DNA of 32,325 bases from an uncultured Bacteroidales bacterium (lineage in GTDB: Bacteria > Bacteroidota > Bacteroidia > Bacteroidales > UBA932). The DNA lies in contig CAJODR010000013.1 of assembly GCA_905233275.1 (NCBI GenBank), positions 1-32,325 on the forward strand, read 5' to 3'. The notes under the pieces are model-generated. The model saw only the letters and a list, made by a program, of their open reading frames with translations, was not told where the DNA came from and did no database searches. How positions within the stretch are numbered: the stretch's first letter is position 1; the number at the start of each line of letters is the position of its first letter. Shown here in pieces: positions 32,313-32,325 of the stretch. The position numbers were made by a program, and so were the translations under genes.

Positions 32313-32325
32313 GGAACTATTTCTT

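Overview
The window reads as a piece of a Bacteroidales (Bacteroidetes) genome. The evidence is a complete Bat (aerotolerance) operon, an ExbB/ExbD/TonB-like set, a protein resembling DUF4919, an Rhs core of Bacteroidetes type, promoters of the form TTG-N19/20-TAnnTTTG, and gene starts without Shine-Dalgarno sequences. Most of the window is GC-rich. Two ends differ: bases 1 to about 1460 and bases about 30000 to 32325 are more AT-rich and carry accessory genes. Family or genus cannot be decided from the sequence.

Layout. (a) 1-1741, plus strand: a sugar-nucleotide epimerase/dehydratase, cut by the window edge and apparently frameshifted, then an AraD-type gene whose last third is replaced by a CotH-like C-terminus. 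This looks like a rearrangement or an assembly junction. (b) 1744-11207, minus strand: a tightly packed run, exbB-exbD-tonB-like-rluB-era-parC-aroK-AGE epimerase-metallophosphoesterase, with stop/start overlaps and a good promoter before exbB. truA lies just upstream with its own -7 box. (c) 12123-20507, plus strand: the Bat operon, moxR-DUF58-lipoprotein-batA-batB-batC-batD/E, with BatD and BatE fused. (d) 20508-20858: a non-coding stretch with two tandem hairpin units and one copy of a 142-base repeat. (e) 20859-26037: a secreted TPR protein, guaD and glyA (minus), a palindrome-rich intergenic element, then a SpoU methyltransferase overlapping a methionine sulfoxide reductase that joins MsrA to a free-Met-R-sulfoxide reductase (GAF) domain. 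(f) 26054-29798, minus: pyruvate phosphate dikinase, tRNA-Gly(CCC) and mazG. (g) 29830-29971: the second, inverted copy of the 142-base repeat. (h) 30090-32245, minus: an AT-rich orphan Rhs-tip toxin module flanked by two exported proteins.

How the genes work together. The Bat operon combines a MoxR chaperone-like ATPase with VWA, TPR and membrane proteins and is probably one envelope complex. ExbB/ExbD/TonB-like energise outer-membrane transport. rluB, era, truA, the SpoU gene and the tRNA belong to RNA maturation, and parC to chromosome decatenation. glyA, guaD, aroK and ppdK are central metabolism. The most interesting items are the MsrA-fRMsr fusion, the orphan Rhs tip with its HExxGH motif and exported partner, the inverted 142-base repeat pair, the palindrome-rich promoter region at 24301-24535, and the AraD/CotH chimera.
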